From positions 1-64,000 of the forward strand of contig NZ_JAHCLR010000007.1 of the NCBI RefSeq assembly GCF_018455725.1: 64,000 nt of DNA, written 5' to 3'. Shown in pieces: positions 8,914 through 16,197 of the stretch. This DNA is from Mycolicibacter acidiphilus (lineage in GTDB: Bacteria > Actinomycetota > Actinomycetes > Mycobacteriales > Mycobacteriaceae). The notes below the pieces were generated by a model. It saw nothing but the letters and a program-made list of their open reading frames with translations, made no database searches and was not told where the DNA came from. Positions within the stretch are counted from its first letter, which is position 1; every line of letters begins with the position of its first letter. Made by a program: the position numbers and the translations under genes.

Positions 8914-8917
8914 CCAA

Positions 8918-9328
8918 ATGCAGCTCGATCACCCCGCCCACGTCGCCGGGCAGCGCTCCCGCGACGCGGTGACCGCCCGGGACAAGGAGGCGTGGCTGGC
9001 AGCGTTCGCCGACGACGCGATCGTCGAGGACCCGATCGGTCCGTCGCCGTTCGACCCCGACGGTGTCGGCCACCGCGGCAAGGACGCGATCGCGGCGTTC
9101 TGGGACAAGGCGATCGCCGCGACCGACAAGATCGAGTTCGTCTTCACCGACAGCTTCTGCTGCGGCAACGAGGAAGCCAACATCGGGGCGATCGTGACCA
9201 CCATGGCCGGTCACCAGATCACCACTGACGGTGTGTTCACCTACCGCGTGAACGAGCAGGGCCAGATCATCGCGCTGCGCGCCTACTGGGAGCTGGAGCG
9301 GGCGGCGAAGACGGCCCGGAAGCTCTGA
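8918..9328 (+). CDS. NTF2-fold protein resembling ketosteroid isomerase
   Basis: A 136-residue SnoaL/NTF2-like protein, 4 nt after the preceding gene. Residues 30-41 (FADDAIVEDPIG) match the Comamonas delta5-3-ketosteroid isomerase segment FADDATVEDPVG and place Asp38, the catalytic base, at the same number. The C-terminal RVNEQGQIIALRAYW also aligns with the isomerase. The oxyanion-hole residues are not kept: Tyr14 is Ser14 and Asp99 aligns with a Phe (about 107). It may isomerise, hydrate or simply bind a steroid-derived substrate. The operon position with ltp3/ltp4 supports a sterol role; true isomerase activity is doubtful. Confidence 0.75.
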   Translation: MQLDHPAHVAGQRSRDAVTARDKEAWLAAFADDAIVEDPIGPSPFDPDGVGHRGKDAIAAFWDKAIAATDKIEFVFTDSFCCGNEEANIGAIVTTMAGHQITTDGVFTYRVNEQGQIIALRAYWELERAAKTARKL

Positions 9329-9381
9329 TCCGGCCTATTGATAACCCCCGGGTGCGGTGCTAGCGTCAGCCGCACCGCAAC

Positions 9382-9397
9382 TGTGACGTACGTCACT
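9382..9397. promoter_or_regulatory. Palindromic CRP-like site before a secreted-protein gene
   Basis: TGTGACGTACGTCACT contains a perfect 14-bp palindrome (GTGACGTACGTCAC) and matches the mycobacterial CRP consensus TGTGAnnnnnnTCACA in nine of ten fixed positions. It ends 14 nt before the ATG at 9412 and lies just upstream of the AGGGGG ribosome site. That position suits repression or autoregulation better than activation. Confidence 0.55.
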
Positions 9398-9411
9398 TTT
9401 AGGGGGTTATC

Positions 9412-10014
9412 ATGCGGTTTTTTCCATTCATTGTTCTCTCGGGGGTTGCCGTCGGTTCCGGTGCGGGGATAGCGCTTGCGGCGGTCGCCGGCGCCGACAC
9501 CGGGACCTCACCGATCGACACCTGGCTGTATGCGGACAGCGGGAACGGCGTGAACACGCTTCCGGGCGTGCTGGAGGGTTACGCCCCCGGGTCGACACAG
9601 GAAAACCCGTTCACGTTCGACACCCCCGCCGAGGGCATCGGCCACCCGTCGGTGCCCTGGTACACCGCCGACATCAACACCTTCGGTCCCACGACCGCGA
9701 CGACGGTGGAAAAAATCCTCGACCCGTCTTTCGGGTATCCCACAGTCGGAACGGTCGGCGATCAAACCGTCGTCAACATCCCGGTGAACCTCACGGCCCA
9801 GCCGCCCGACATCTTCAATCTGTACACCGACAACCACATCACCGATCCGAGCCTGGGGACCGGGGATTACACGTCCATGTTCGACAATTCGTTCACGAAC
9901 TTCTACGTCAGCGACGCCGCCGGGATCGAAGACCAGGTGACGTTCTTCGGCGGGCAGTCGATCACCGTGTTCGACTTCCCCGCCGCTGACACCCCCGGGG
10001 CGGACCTGTTCTGA
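9412..10014 (+). CDS. Secreted protein of unknown function (paralog of 10830-11339)
   Basis: 200 residues with a clear signal peptide (MRFFPFIVLSGVAVGSGAGIALAAVAGADT), cleavage expected near residue 28. The mature part is acidic and aromatic-rich with no recognised domain. Its C-terminal stretch (DNSF..YVSDAAGIEDQVTFFGGQSITVFDFP) resembles that of the secreted protein encoded 0.8 kb downstream (SNSF..IVDTAGIQDVLTLGSYPPVTLFDVP), so the two are diverged paralogs. A strong ribosome site (AGGGGG) precedes the ATG. A CRP-like palindrome overlaps the promoter region. Function unknown. Confidence 0.8.
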   Translation: MRFFPFIVLSGVAVGSGAGIALAAVAGADTGTSPIDTWLYADSGNGVNTLPGVLEGYAPGSTQENPFTFDTPAEGIGHPSVPWYTADINTFGPTTATTVEKILDPSFGYPTVGTVGDQTVVNIPVNLTAQPPDIFNLYTDNHITDPSLGTGDYTSMFDNSFTNFYVSDAAGIEDQVTFFGGQSITVFDFPAADTPGADLF

Positions 10015-10021
10015 ACTGGCC

Positions 10022-10045
10022 GTCGGCCCCTCTCGGCGGGGCGAC
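10022..10045 (+). terminator. Hairpin after the secreted-protein gene
   Basis: GTCGGCCCC pairs with GGGGCGAC (one bulged G) across a short loop, 8 nt after the stop at 10014. There is no T-run. It may be a weak terminator. Confidence 0.35.
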
Positions 10046-10059
10046 TACTGTGAAATTCC

Positions 10060-10776
10060 ATGTCTGCTCGGTGGCCCGTCTGCGGGGCGTGCTGCGACGT
10101 GGCGATGTTCTCCTGGATGGGCGGTGCGCACCACTGCGTCGTCGCCGATCCGGCGGAAGCCGTCGATGAGTCGCGACTGAACCCGCAGAGCACGGTGAGC
10201 GTGCCGGCGCCGACGGATGCCGCTCACGCCGCGGCCGCGCTGAACTCCCCGGCCGGACTCGTCGGCTACGTCGAGCACGTCAACCGCACCCGGGCCCCGT
10301 TCCACCCGGGGGTCATCCACTTCACCGGCACCGGCAGCGGCCACCAGGTGGAGATCGCCGCGCAGTGGAACGCCGGCAACCGCGACACGATCCGCACCTT
10401 CGTCAACTCCGCGCCCACCGAGGACGGCGGACCCCACCGGGACGGGTTCTACCAGGGGCTGACCGGCGTGCTCAACGCCTTCGCCCGCCGGCACACGCTG
10501 ATCACCGCGGACGGCCCCGACCTCTCGGCCGCCGACTTCGCCGGCGGCCTGACCGCCGTCATCGTCGTCAAGGTCACCGAACCGCGTTTCGCCGACGAAT
10601 CCGAACGGCAACTTCTCAACCCGGAGATCCAGCCGTTCGTGGCGAATGTCTGCACGGAGCACCTGACCGGCTGGTTGGAGACCAATCCGGACTGCGCCAA
10701 AGCCGTTGTCCGGAAAGCGATCCTGTCCTACGCATCGCGCACCGCCTTATACCGCAGTCATTTCCGGAATTTCTGA
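10060..10776 (+). CDS. Orphan GyrB transducer-domain protein
   Basis: 238 residues. Residues about 62-228 align by eye with the transducer (second) domain of DNA gyrase B: GLVGYVEHVNRTRAPFHPGVIHF, VEIAAQWN, FVNSAPTEDGGPHRDGFYQGLTGVLN, AGGLTAVIVVKVTEPRF and the long C-terminal helix. It stops where the TOPRIM domain would begin and has no GHKL ATPase domain. The QTK loop that contacts ATP in GyrB reads ESE (180-182), so nucleotide sensing is lost. The first ~60 residues are unrelated and contain Cys8, Cys11, Cys12 and HHC at 24-26. No good ribosome site is seen; ATGs at 10105 and 10117 are alternatives. It may bind gyrase or DNA, but no function is known to me. Confidence 0.72.
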   Translation: MSARWPVCGACCDVAMFSWMGGAHHCVVADPAEAVDESRLNPQSTVSVPAPTDAAHAAAALNSPAGLVGYVEHVNRTRAPFHPGVIHFTGTGSGHQVEIAAQWNAGNRDTIRTFVNSAPTEDGGPHRDGFYQGLTGVLNAFARRHTLITADGPDLSAADFAGGLTAVIVVKVTEPRFADESERQLLNPEIQPFVANVCTEHLTGWLETNPDCAKAVVRKAILSYASRTALYRSHFRNF

Positions 10777-10829
10777 GGAAATGCCGTGTATTCTCGGGGT
10801 ACTGTCAGGCGCACCTCGGGGAGGTTGCC

Positions 10830-11339
10830 ATGTACCGCCGCTACGCGACTCTGCTGCTCGGATCGGCCGCGGTGGCACTCGCCGTCGGTCCGATCGCGGC
10901 CGCCGACCCGGTCTCCGACGCATGGCCGTTCGGCGACAACTTCCAACTGCCCGGCTACTCGGTGGGCGCCCACCTGACCGGCAGTCCGTTCCTCACCGGC
11001 ACGGAGCCGTGGTCTGATCCGGGCGGCGACTACTCGACCCACTTCAGCGGTGTCGAGATGGCGTTCGTCGGCTACAACATCCACCGGTCGGTCTTCGACA
11101 GTGACAACCCGCTGGTGCCCAACGGAACGACCTGGGACGGCGTCTCACTGCCGGGCTTCAGCAACACCATGATCTTCGCCCCCGGGATCGGGATCGGCGA
11201 CCAGATCAGCTTCGGCACGCTGAGCAACAGCTTCATCGTCGACACCGCCGGAATCCAGGACGTGCTGACGCTGGGCAGCTATCCACCGGTGACGCTGTTC
11301 GACGTCCCGATGGACCTGAGCGGGTTGTTCGGCGACTGA
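10830..11339 (+). CDS. Secreted protein of unknown function (paralog of 9412-10014)
   Basis: 169 residues from the ATG at 10830, which has GGGGAGG 6 nt upstream. The longer open frame from 10365 only reads through the previous gene in another frame. A signal peptide (MYRRYATLLLGSAAVALAVGPIAAADP) is followed by a mature domain rich in Gly, Asp, Phe and Ser. The tail DTAGIQDVLTLGSYPPVTLFDVP is shared with the secreted protein upstream of the GyrB-like gene. Probably exported to the cell envelope. No recognised domain. Confidence 0.78.
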   Translation: MYRRYATLLLGSAAVALAVGPIAAADPVSDAWPFGDNFQLPGYSVGAHLTGSPFLTGTEPWSDPGGDYSTHFSGVEMAFVGYNIHRSVFDSDNPLVPNGTTWDGVSLPGFSNTMIFAPGIGIGDQISFGTLSNSFIVDTAGIQDVLTLGSYPPVTLFDVPMDLSGLFGD

Positions 11340-11415
11340 GTCCGACGCTGCGGCTGCCGCTGCGCGTGTCAGGATCGTCAGCGCATCGTCTACGCCGACA
11401 ACGAAAGGGCCGAGC

Positions 11416-12069
11416 GTGGAGCTCAGCGACGCGCCCGCCCGAGAGCAGGCCGCAGCGCCCAAGCGGGTCACCCGCCGCCGGGGCGAGACCCGGGCGAGGC
11501 TGCTCGGAGCCGCCTTCGAGGTGTTCGCGCAGCACGGGTTCGGCCGGGCGACAGTCGAGCGGATCTGCGAGCAGGCCGGGTTCACTCGCGGTGCGTTCTA
11601 CTCGAACTTCACCTCGCTCGACGAACTGTTCCTGGCCATGTGGGAGCAGAACACCGAGCAGTTGACACTCGCGCTGCGCACGGCGCTGAACGCTGAGGCA
11701 CGCCGGCCGAACTCCTGGGACGAACTCGAGGCTTATGCCCGGCGGCTGATCGCCAGCGTTCCCGTCGACGACAACTGGTACCGGGTGAGCGCCGAGTTCA
11801 CCGCGCACGCCCTGCGTAATCCCGCCCTGAAGCAGGTGATCGCCGCGCGGGAGGAGTCCGTGCTGGCCGCGCTGCTGCCGATCGTGGCCGAGGCGCTGGC
11901 CGGAGCAGGCCGCCGGGCGCTGGATCTGCCCGCACTCGGGCGGGCCCTGGTGGCGGTGCACGACGGGACCAGCGTCCAGTGCCTGATGGAGCCGGACGAC
12001 GACGCGGTCCGCCGGGGCCGGACGGACCTGTTCATCCGGGTCCTGCTCAGCTACAGCGAGGAAGTCTGA
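11416..12069 (+). CDS. TetR-family transcriptional regulator
   Basis: 217 residues with a typical TetR N-terminal helix-turn-helix: RRGETRARLLGAAFEVFAQHGFGRATVERICEQAGFTRGAFYSNFTSLDELFL (about 20-73). The C-terminal ligand domain is unassigned. The GTG at 11416 has GAAAGGG upstream. It is not KstR or KstR2. An imperfect palindrome at 12179-12196, before the next gene (MTB12-like), is a possible target. Confidence 0.88.
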   Translation: MELSDAPAREQAAAPKRVTRRRGETRARLLGAAFEVFAQHGFGRATVERICEQAGFTRGAFYSNFTSLDELFLAMWEQNTEQLTLALRTALNAEARRPNSWDELEAYARRLIASVPVDDNWYRVSAEFTAHALRNPALKQVIAAREESVLAALLPIVAEALAGAGRRALDLPALGRALVAVHDGTSVQCLMEPDDDAVRRGRTDLFIRVLLSYSEEV

Positions 12070-12178
12070 CCCACCGCGCGGCGTGACCCAGGCCGCTGCG
12101 CTCCGGCCGGTGACGCGGAAATCACCACGTCCAACGAGCTTTTCAGCGTGCTCGGGCTGTTAAATTCGTCCGCGTATC

Positions 12179-12196
12179 CGATGCATTTATGTATCG
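12179..12196. promoter_or_regulatory. Imperfect palindrome before the MTB12-like gene
   Basis: CGATGCATTTATGTATCG is an inverted repeat (8-bp arms, one mismatch, 2-bp spacer) 27 nt before the ATG at 12224, within an AT-richer 150-bp gap. It could be an operator for the adjacent TetR protein or part of the promoter. Confidence 0.35.
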
Positions 12197-12223
12197 AATT
12201 GAGGATCCGAGAGGACAGCGCGC

Positions 12224-12706
12224 ATGAAATCCCTACTGACAGGCGTCGCCGCGGCAGCGGCCATCGGCGCAGCCGTCGCGGGCGGCGCCGACCGGGCGTA
12301 CGACACGGCCCCGCAGGTGCAGTTGACGGTCTTCGGGATTCCACTGCCGTTGGACCCGGCCTCCGCCGTGCCGACCGCCGACCAACTGGTCGGGGTGCTC
12401 AACGGCGTCGCCGACCCGCACGTCCCCGCCTCGAACAAGTCGGGTCTGGTCGAAGGCGGTCTCGGACCGATCGAGCGCAGCGTCATGGACGGCCGGATGC
12501 GCAAGGGGCTGGAGAACGGCAAGCTGCCGCTGACGATCTCCGCGTCGAACATCGAACCCGACGGACCGGGCGCCGCCACCGCCGACATCACCGCCTCCAG
12601 CGCGAAGCTCTCCCCGCGCACGATCAACCTGAAGTTCGTCGACCAGGACGGCTGGAAGCTGTCGCACCAGTCGCTGATGATGCTGTCGCAGCTCAGCGCG
12701 AACTAA
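12224..12706 (+). CDS. MTB12/CFP-2-like low-molecular-weight secreted antigen
   Basis: 160 residues with a signal peptide (MKSLLTGVAAAAAIGAAVAGG). The mature part matches the mycobacterial MTB12 antigen pattern: FGIPLPLDPASAVPTADQLVGVLNGVADPHVPASNKSGLVEGG, then ADITASSAKLSP and FVDQDGWKLSHQSLMMLSQ. Members are exported and of unknown biochemical role. A GAGAGGA ribosome site precedes the ATG. Its stop overlaps the stop of the convergent carbonic anhydrase gene by 4 nt. It is one of several MTB12-type genes expected in a mycobacterium, so the Rv2376c symbol is not applied. Confidence 0.87.
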   Translation: MKSLLTGVAAAAAIGAAVAGGADRAYDTAPQVQLTVFGIPLPLDPASAVPTADQLVGVLNGVADPHVPASNKSGLVEGGLGPIERSVMDGRMRKGLENGKLPLTISASNIEPDGPGAATADITASSAKLSPRTINLKFVDQDGWKLSHQSLMMLSQLSAN

Positions 12707-13233
12707 CCCTCGATCGGCTCCAGTCCGTCGCGGTACCGCTGGGCCAGTGCCCGGTAGAAGCCCGGGTTCACGTTCACCCACATCTCGGCACCGGTACCGG
12801 CGATCGGCCCCTTGACGACGGCCGGCGATCCGGTCACCAGCACCCCGTCCGGGATCTGGGTGCCGCCGAGCACGGTCGCGCCGGCCGCCACCAGGCTGCG
12901 GCTGCCGATCACCGCCCCGTCGAGCACGGTGGCGTGGTTGCCGATCAGCGCTTCGGCGCCGATGTGCGCGCCGTGGATCAGGCACATGTGCGCGACCGTC
13001 GCCCCGGGTCCGATGTCGACCGGCACCCCCGGCGGCACGTGCAGCACCGAACCGTCCTGCACGTTGGCGCCCTCGCGCACCACGATGGGGGCGTCGTCGG
13101 CGCGCAGCACCGCCCCGAACCAGACCGAGGCGCCCGCCTCGACGGTGACGTCGCCGATCAGGGTGGCGGTCGGCGCGATGAACGCGGTCGGATCGATCCG
13201 CGGCGAGCGTCCCTCGAAGGCGAACAGCGGCAT
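12703..13233 (-). CDS. Gamma-class carbonic anhydrase-like protein (Rv3525c-like)
   Basis: 176-residue left-handed beta-helix protein with hexapeptide repeats. The metal-site pattern is intact: R44, D46, Q59, D60 and probable Zn/Fe ligands H65, H82 and H87. Classical members interconvert CO2 and bicarbonate; the role in the sterol locus is not known. Position and strand match Rv3525c, divergent from kshA. It shares a 111-bp intergenic region, containing a KstR box nearer to kshA, with that gene. Confidence 0.88.
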   Translation of the reverse strand: MPLFAFEGRSPRIDPTAFIAPTATLIGDVTVEAGASVWFGAVLRADDAPIVVREGANVQDGSVLHVPPGVPVDIGPGATVAHMCLIHGAHIGAEALIGNHATVLDGAVIGSRSLVAAGATVLGGTQIPDGVLVTGSPAVVKGPIAGTGAEMWVNVNPGFYRALAQRYRDGLEPIEG

Positions 13234-13302
13234 CGTTCAGATATACCCCACCGGGAAACCGGTTGGTTCAGCAGCCGTTATTGCGCAACCGCGCCCAAAA
13301 AC

Positions 13303-13316
13303 TGTAACGTGTTCTA
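13303..13316. promoter_or_regulatory. KstR operator upstream of kshA
   Basis: TGTAACGTGTTCTA fits TnnAACnnGTTnnA. It is 28 nt before the kshA GTG. Because kshA has a proper ribosome site (GGAGG), this promoter gives a leadered transcript, unlike several other KstR promoters in the window. Confidence 0.88.
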
Positions 13317-13344
13317 GTTAGAAGCTACGGGTTGGAGGCAACAG

Positions 13345-14499
13345 GTGAGCACTGAAAACGCTGAGGGCGGCGTCCGCGAAATCGACACCGGCACACTGCC
13401 GGACCGGTATGCCCGGGGCTGGCACTGCCTCGGTCCGATCAAGGACTTCCAGGACGGCAAGCCGCACTCGATCCACGCGTTCGGTGCCAAGCTCGTGGTG
13501 TGGTGCAACTCCAAGGGTGAGCCGCAGTGCCTCGACGCGTACTGCCGGCACATGGGCGGCGACCTGTCCCGCGGCTCGATCAAGGGTGACAACGTCGCCT
13601 GCCCGTTCCACGACTGGCGCTGGGCCGGCGACGGCAAGTGCGCCCTGGTCCCCTACGCCAAGCGCACCCCGCGCGCGGCGCGCACCCGGTCCTTCCCGAC
13701 CGACGTGCGGTCGGGCCTGCTGTACATCTGGCACGACCACGAGGGGAACCCGCCGACCGAGGAGGTCCGGATCCCGGAGTTGGCCGAGTACGCCGCCGAC
13801 GACTGGACCGAGTGGCGCTGGAACTCGATGGTGATCGACTCCAACTGCCGCGACATCATCGACAACGTCACCGACTTCGCGCACTTCTTCTACATCCACT
13901 ACGGCCTGCCGACGTACTTCAAGAACGTCTTCGAGGGTCACGTCGCCTCGCAGTACCTGCACAACGTGGGCCGGCGCGACATCGAGGGCATGGGCACCCA
14001 GTACGGCGGCGCCGAACTGGACTCGGAGGCCTCGTACTTCGGTCCGTCGTTCATGGTCAACTGGCTGCACAACAGCTACTCGGGCTTCAAGACCGAAGCG
14101 ATCCTGGTCAACTGCCACTACCCGATCAGCCAGAACCAGTTCCAGCTGATGTGGGGTGTGATCGTGCAGAAGCCCAAGGGCCTGGACGACGCCACCACCG
14201 AGAAGCTCGCCGAGGTGATGACCGAGGGCGTGTCCAAGGGCTTCCTGCAGGACGTCGAGATCTGGAGCCACAAGTCCCGGATCGAGAACCCGTTGCTGGT
14301 CGAGGAGGACGGTGCGGTCTACCAGCTGCGTCGCTGGTACTCGCAGTTCTACGTCGACGCCGCGGACGTCACCCCGGAGATGACCGACCGGTTCGAGATC
14401 GAGATCGACCCGACCGCGGCCAACAAGAACTGGAACGCCGAGGTCGAGGAGAACCTGAAGCAGCAGGCGGAAGCCAAAGCTGCGGCGGCGGCCGAGTAG
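13345..14499 (+). CDS. kshA: 3-ketosteroid 9alpha-hydroxylase, oxygenase subunit KshA
   Basis: 384-residue Rieske non-haem iron oxygenase that hydroxylates C9 of 3-ketosteroids. With KstD this triggers opening of ring B. The Rieske ligands are Cys67, His69, Cys86 and His89 (CRHMGG...CPFHDW). The mononuclear iron site is the DNVTDFAHFFYIHYG region (His180, His185; Asn174 nearby) plus Asp303 in LQDVEIW, numbering that closely parallels M. tuberculosis KshA. GTG start with GGAGGCAACAG ribosome site. The reductase KshB is not in the window. The next gene starts 8 nt later and is probably co-transcribed. Confidence 0.97.
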   Translation: MSTENAEGGVREIDTGTLPDRYARGWHCLGPIKDFQDGKPHSIHAFGAKLVVWCNSKGEPQCLDAYCRHMGGDLSRGSIKGDNVACPFHDWRWAGDGKCALVPYAKRTPRAARTRSFPTDVRSGLLYIWHDHEGNPPTEEVRIPELAEYAADDWTEWRWNSMVIDSNCRDIIDNVTDFAHFFYIHYGLPTYFKNVFEGHVASQYLHNVGRRDIEGMGTQYGGAELDSEASYFGPSFMVNWLHNSYSGFKTEAILVNCHYPISQNQFQLMWGVIVQKPKGLDDATTEKLAEVMTEGVSKGFLQDVEIWSHKSRIENPLLVEEDGAVYQLRRWYSQFYVDAADVTPEMTDRFEIEIDPTAANKNWNAEVEENLKQQAEAKAAAAAE

Positions 14500-14506
14500 C
14501 ACCGCG

Positions 14507-14995
14507 ATGAGCGCCAACGAGGGCAGCGGCGCGACCCCCGGGAGTCCAGACGTTCCGGAGGTCGCGGCGCTGGCCGAGTCGATGCTGTTCATGTACGGCC
14601 CGCACGACGATCACGACGACGCGGATGGCGAGAGCGGCGGCCCGGACACCCGGTACTCCCGGGGTCCGCGGTTCCCGATCGACTCGGAGCGCTACGCGAT
14701 GATCCGGGCGGCGACCGAACGGGATTCCGATGCCTACCTGCACTCCGGGCTGGTCCCGGTGGAGTGCCGGCGCTGCGGGACGACGGTCGAGGTGAAGAAG
14801 CTCGGCCCGGCATACACCGCGGTGCAGTGGAATTCGGCGTCGCTGGGCCGGTGCGCGCACTTCGCCGAGCAGCGCGCAGCGGGCGTGGACAGCAGCCGCA
14901 CCCGCAGCTGCCCGCACCTGACGCAGAGCATCCGGCACGCGGTGGCGGAGGGACTGCTCGAGGAGCGCTCCGACGCTCCGCTGCCCAGCGATTAG
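14507..14995 (+). CDS. Conserved hypothetical protein, Rv3527-like, with a Cys cluster
   Basis: 162 residues immediately after kshA, like Rv3527. The first half is acidic and His/Asp-rich (GPHDDHDDADGESGG). The second half carries four cysteines (VECRRCG, GRCAHF, RSCPHL) spaced as a possible zinc or iron-sulphur site. No enzymatic domain is recognised. The 8-nt gap and lack of a separate ribosome site suggest translational coupling to kshA, so a role supporting the oxygenase is plausible but unproven. Confidence 0.78.
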   Translation: MSANEGSGATPGSPDVPEVAALAESMLFMYGPHDDHDDADGESGGPDTRYSRGPRFPIDSERYAMIRAATERDSDAYLHSGLVPVECRRCGTTVEVKKLGPAYTAVQWNSASLGRCAHFAEQRAAGVDSSRTRSCPHLTQSIRHAVAEGLLEERSDAPLPSD

Positions 14996-15002
14996 CTGAC
15001 CA

Positions 15003-15049
15003 ATTTCGGCGCGGTCCGTCCCGCTCAGCGCGACGGACCGCGCCGAAAT
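15003..15049. terminator. Strong bidirectional hairpin between convergent genes
   Basis: Two perfect 18-bp arms (15003-15020 and 15032-15049) flank an 11-nt loop that can pair further (CGC/GCG). The stem begins ATTT and ends AAAT. It sits between the stops of the Rv3527-like gene (14995) and the sulfotransferase gene (15052), the expected position for a shared terminator. Confidence 0.85.
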
Positions 15050-15051
15050 CG

Positions 15052-16197
15052 TCAGAGTCCGGCGAAACGCTCGCGGACCTGCTCGGCGGTGAGGCCGTAG
15101 TCGGCCAGCGAGTAGCGGTGCTTCGGCGCGCGCGGACCCTGCTTGCTCGCGGCGTAGTCGGCGGCCATCCCGGCCCGGGCCGCGTCGGTCAGTTCCAGCC
15201 CGAAGTGCGCGTAGATGCCGGCTGCCGCGGCCACCGGGTCGGCGACGAAGTCGGCGTAGTCGACGTCGCAGAACTGCGCCGAATCGTATTGGGTGCGTTG
15301 GGTGTTGAACAGCGCCAGACCGCGCGTCCAGGTCTCCATCTGATCGGCGCCGATCTGGGCGCCGACGAACGTCTCCGACCAGCCGGGTGTGGTCTGCTCG
15401 GCCAGCGAGCACATCGACGCCATGATCGTCTCCGGCGGGCGGTGGCACTGCACGATCAGCGCGTCCGGGTAGACGGCCATGATCGCGTCGAGCGCGAACA
15501 GGTGGCTGGGATTCTTCAGCACCCAGCGCTTGCCCGGATCGTTCAGGCCGATCAACTGCAGGTTGCGGCGGTGCCTGGCGTACGACGGCGTCCAGTCCTG
15601 CTGCGCCAGCCAGCGCGCATAGGCCGGGACATGCGCCAGGGTCTCGTAGGAGACCGAATGCAGCGACTGGCGCAGCAACTGCCAGCACTCCTCGAGCCCG
15701 TCGGCGGTCATGAAGTGCACGCCGCCGTACTCCGGGTTCTCCCGGTGATGCCGGTCGAACTGCGCCGACATCTGCTGGTAGACCGGGTTGGCGTCCCAGG
15801 TGTCCCGCGGTGGGCGCGGCTGCGGGAACTCCGTCAGCCACATCTCCAACCCCTGGTGGGCCGGGTCGGCGCCGAGCAACCGGTGCAGCGCGGTGGTGCC
15901 GGTGCGCGGCAGTCCGGTGACGAAGATCGGGCGTTCGACGGCGACGTCGACGTACTCCGGGTGCGCCTGCCAGCCGGCCTGCGACAGCAGCCGGGCCACC
16001 AGCGCACCGCGCAGGAAGAACCGGTTCATCTTGCTGCCCAACTCGGTCAGTCCGGCCTCGTCCCGGTAGGAGTCCAGCAGCACGCCGAGCGCTTCGCGGT
16101 AGTTGTCGTCGTCGGGGCCGAAGTCGTCCAGCCCGGTCAGCTTGGTCGCCGAGGCGTGCAGGTCGTCGACGGTGCCGACATCGGTTCGTGCGGTCAC
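15052..16197 (-). CDS. Sulfotransferase-like protein (Rv3529c-like)
   Basis: About 381 residues from the GTG at 16197. FVTGLPRTGTTALHRLL (about 90-105) is the 5'-phosphosulfate-binding P-loop of PAPS sulfotransferases, and the later RWVLKNPSHLFALDAIMAVYPDALIVQCHR matches the 3'-phosphate-binding region. It would move a sulfo group onto an alcohol, possibly of a steroid. The longer frame reaching 17097 overlaps the SDR gene in another frame and is rejected. The start overlaps the SDR stop (GTGA), so the two are co-translated in the Rv3531c-3530c-3529c-type operon. Confidence 0.87.
   Translation of the reverse strand: MTARTDVGTVDDLHASATKLTGLDDFGPDDDNYREALGVLLDSYRDEAGLTELGSKMNRFFLRGALVARLLSQAGWQAHPEYVDVAVERPIFVTGLPRTGTTALHRLLGADPAHQGLEMWLTEFPQPRPPRDTWDANPVYQQMSAQFDRHHRENPEYGGVHFMTADGLEECWQLLRQSLHSVSYETLAHVPAYARWLAQQDWTPSYARHRRNLQLIGLNDPGKRWVLKNPSHLFALDAIMAVYPDALIVQCHRPPETIMASMCSLAEQTTPGWSETFVGAQIGADQMETWTRGLALFNTQRTQYDSAQFCDVDYADFVADPVAAAAGIYAHFGLELTDAARAGMAADYAASKQGPRAPKHRYSLADYGLTAEQVRERFAGL

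Noticed and set aside
8918-9328. Firm annotation as 3-ketosteroid delta-isomerase
   Set aside because: Asp38 context is conserved, but Tyr14 and Asp99 are replaced, so activity cannot be asserted.
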